Assembly (NCBI GenBank): GCA_031262265.1
Contig: JAISIB010000110.1
Coordinates: forward strand, 1-5,115
Direction: 5' to 3'
Length of the DNA stretch: 5,115 bases
Source: Prevotellaceae bacterium
GTDB taxonomy: Bacteria; Bacteroidota; Bacteroidia; Bacteroidales; Bacteroidaceae
Shown here: piece by piece, positions 5,031 to 5,115 of the stretch
Numbering within the stretch: position 1 is the stretch's first letter
How the letters are laid out: the number at the start of each line of letters is the position of its first letter
Program-made: the position numbers and the translations under genes
Notes under the pieces: generated by a model
Database searches by the model: none
What the model saw: the letters and a program-made list of their open reading frames with translations, nothing else
Told to the model about the DNA's origin: nothing

Positions 5031-5060
5031 CCCGTAAGATATTTCGTTATCTTACGGGGA
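5029..5060 (-). terminator. Strong hairpin, probable terminator of a leftward gene beyond the right edge
   Basis: TCCCCGTAAGATA (5029-5041) pairs perfectly with 5048-5060 around the loop TTTCGT, a 13-bp stem with a G/C-rich base. Read leftwards, the stem is followed by ATATTTTATT, a T-rich though not pure T tract, as expected for a minus-strand terminator. Read rightwards it is followed by AAAAA, so it is unlikely to terminate plus-strand transcription. A leftward frame entering from the right edge ends with TAA at 5052-5054, inside the stem, which would suit a gene ending here. Confidence 0.45.
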
Positions 5061-5115
5061 AAAATGAAGATATTCAAGCCGCCCGCAATTAACCGACACA
5101 CGAATGCCGACATCG

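Noticed and set aside
5064..5115. A possible plus-strand gene start (MKIFKPPAIN) and, alternatively, a minus-strand gene end with stop at 5052-5054
   Set aside because: The window ends too soon to choose. The minus-strand end fits the terminator-like hairpin better, but with about 20 codons neither can be called.

Overview
The window looks like a chromosomal segment of a Bacteroidales bacterium, perhaps of the Tannerella, Parabacteroides or Bacteroides kind. Three things point there. The thymidine kinase closely resembles Bacteroides Tdk as I remember it. Several genes are preceded by the Bacteroidetes -7 promoter motif TAnnTTTG with no Shine-Dalgarno sequence. Three different lipoproteins occur, including a GPG-type 6-bladed beta-propeller lipoprotein and a fimbrillin-like one with a Thr-Arg-Ala site. 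The genus is an inference.

Layout from left to right. Positions 1-276 (minus) hold the first 92 codons of a secreted lipoprotein whose gene runs off the left edge. Positions 277-867 hold no convincing gene. They contain a compact palindrome-rich element (about 342-537) with 29-bp imperfect terminal inverted repeats and internal hairpins, similar in style to the REP/REPIN elements mobilised by Y1 transposases. An AT-rich stretch with a degenerate 21-bp periodic repeat (773-835) follows. Positions 868-3142 (minus) are a tight three-gene unit read right to left: rsmI (16S rRNA 2'-O-methyltransferase), a coiled-coil lipoprotein, then a YjjG-type HAD nucleotidase that apparently starts at TTG. Positions 3143-3250 are a divergent promoter region. 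tdk (thymidine kinase) runs rightwards at 3251-3841 and its stop codon overlaps the stop codon of a convergent 6-bladed beta-propeller lipoprotein gene (3838-4938, minus). The right edge (4996-5060) has two back-to-back perfect hairpins; one is probably the terminator of a gene beyond the edge, the other lies against the propeller promoter.

Together the core genes are housekeeping: rRNA modification, thymidine salvage, and hydrolysis of (probably non-canonical) pyrimidine nucleotides, with envelope lipoproteins interspersed. I see no complete new multi-gene system. The items most worth a second look are the palindromic element at 342-537, the 21-bp periodic tract, the tandem hairpins at 4996-5060, and the unusual start of the HAD gene. 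I found no tRNA, rRNA, CRISPR array or transposase gene.
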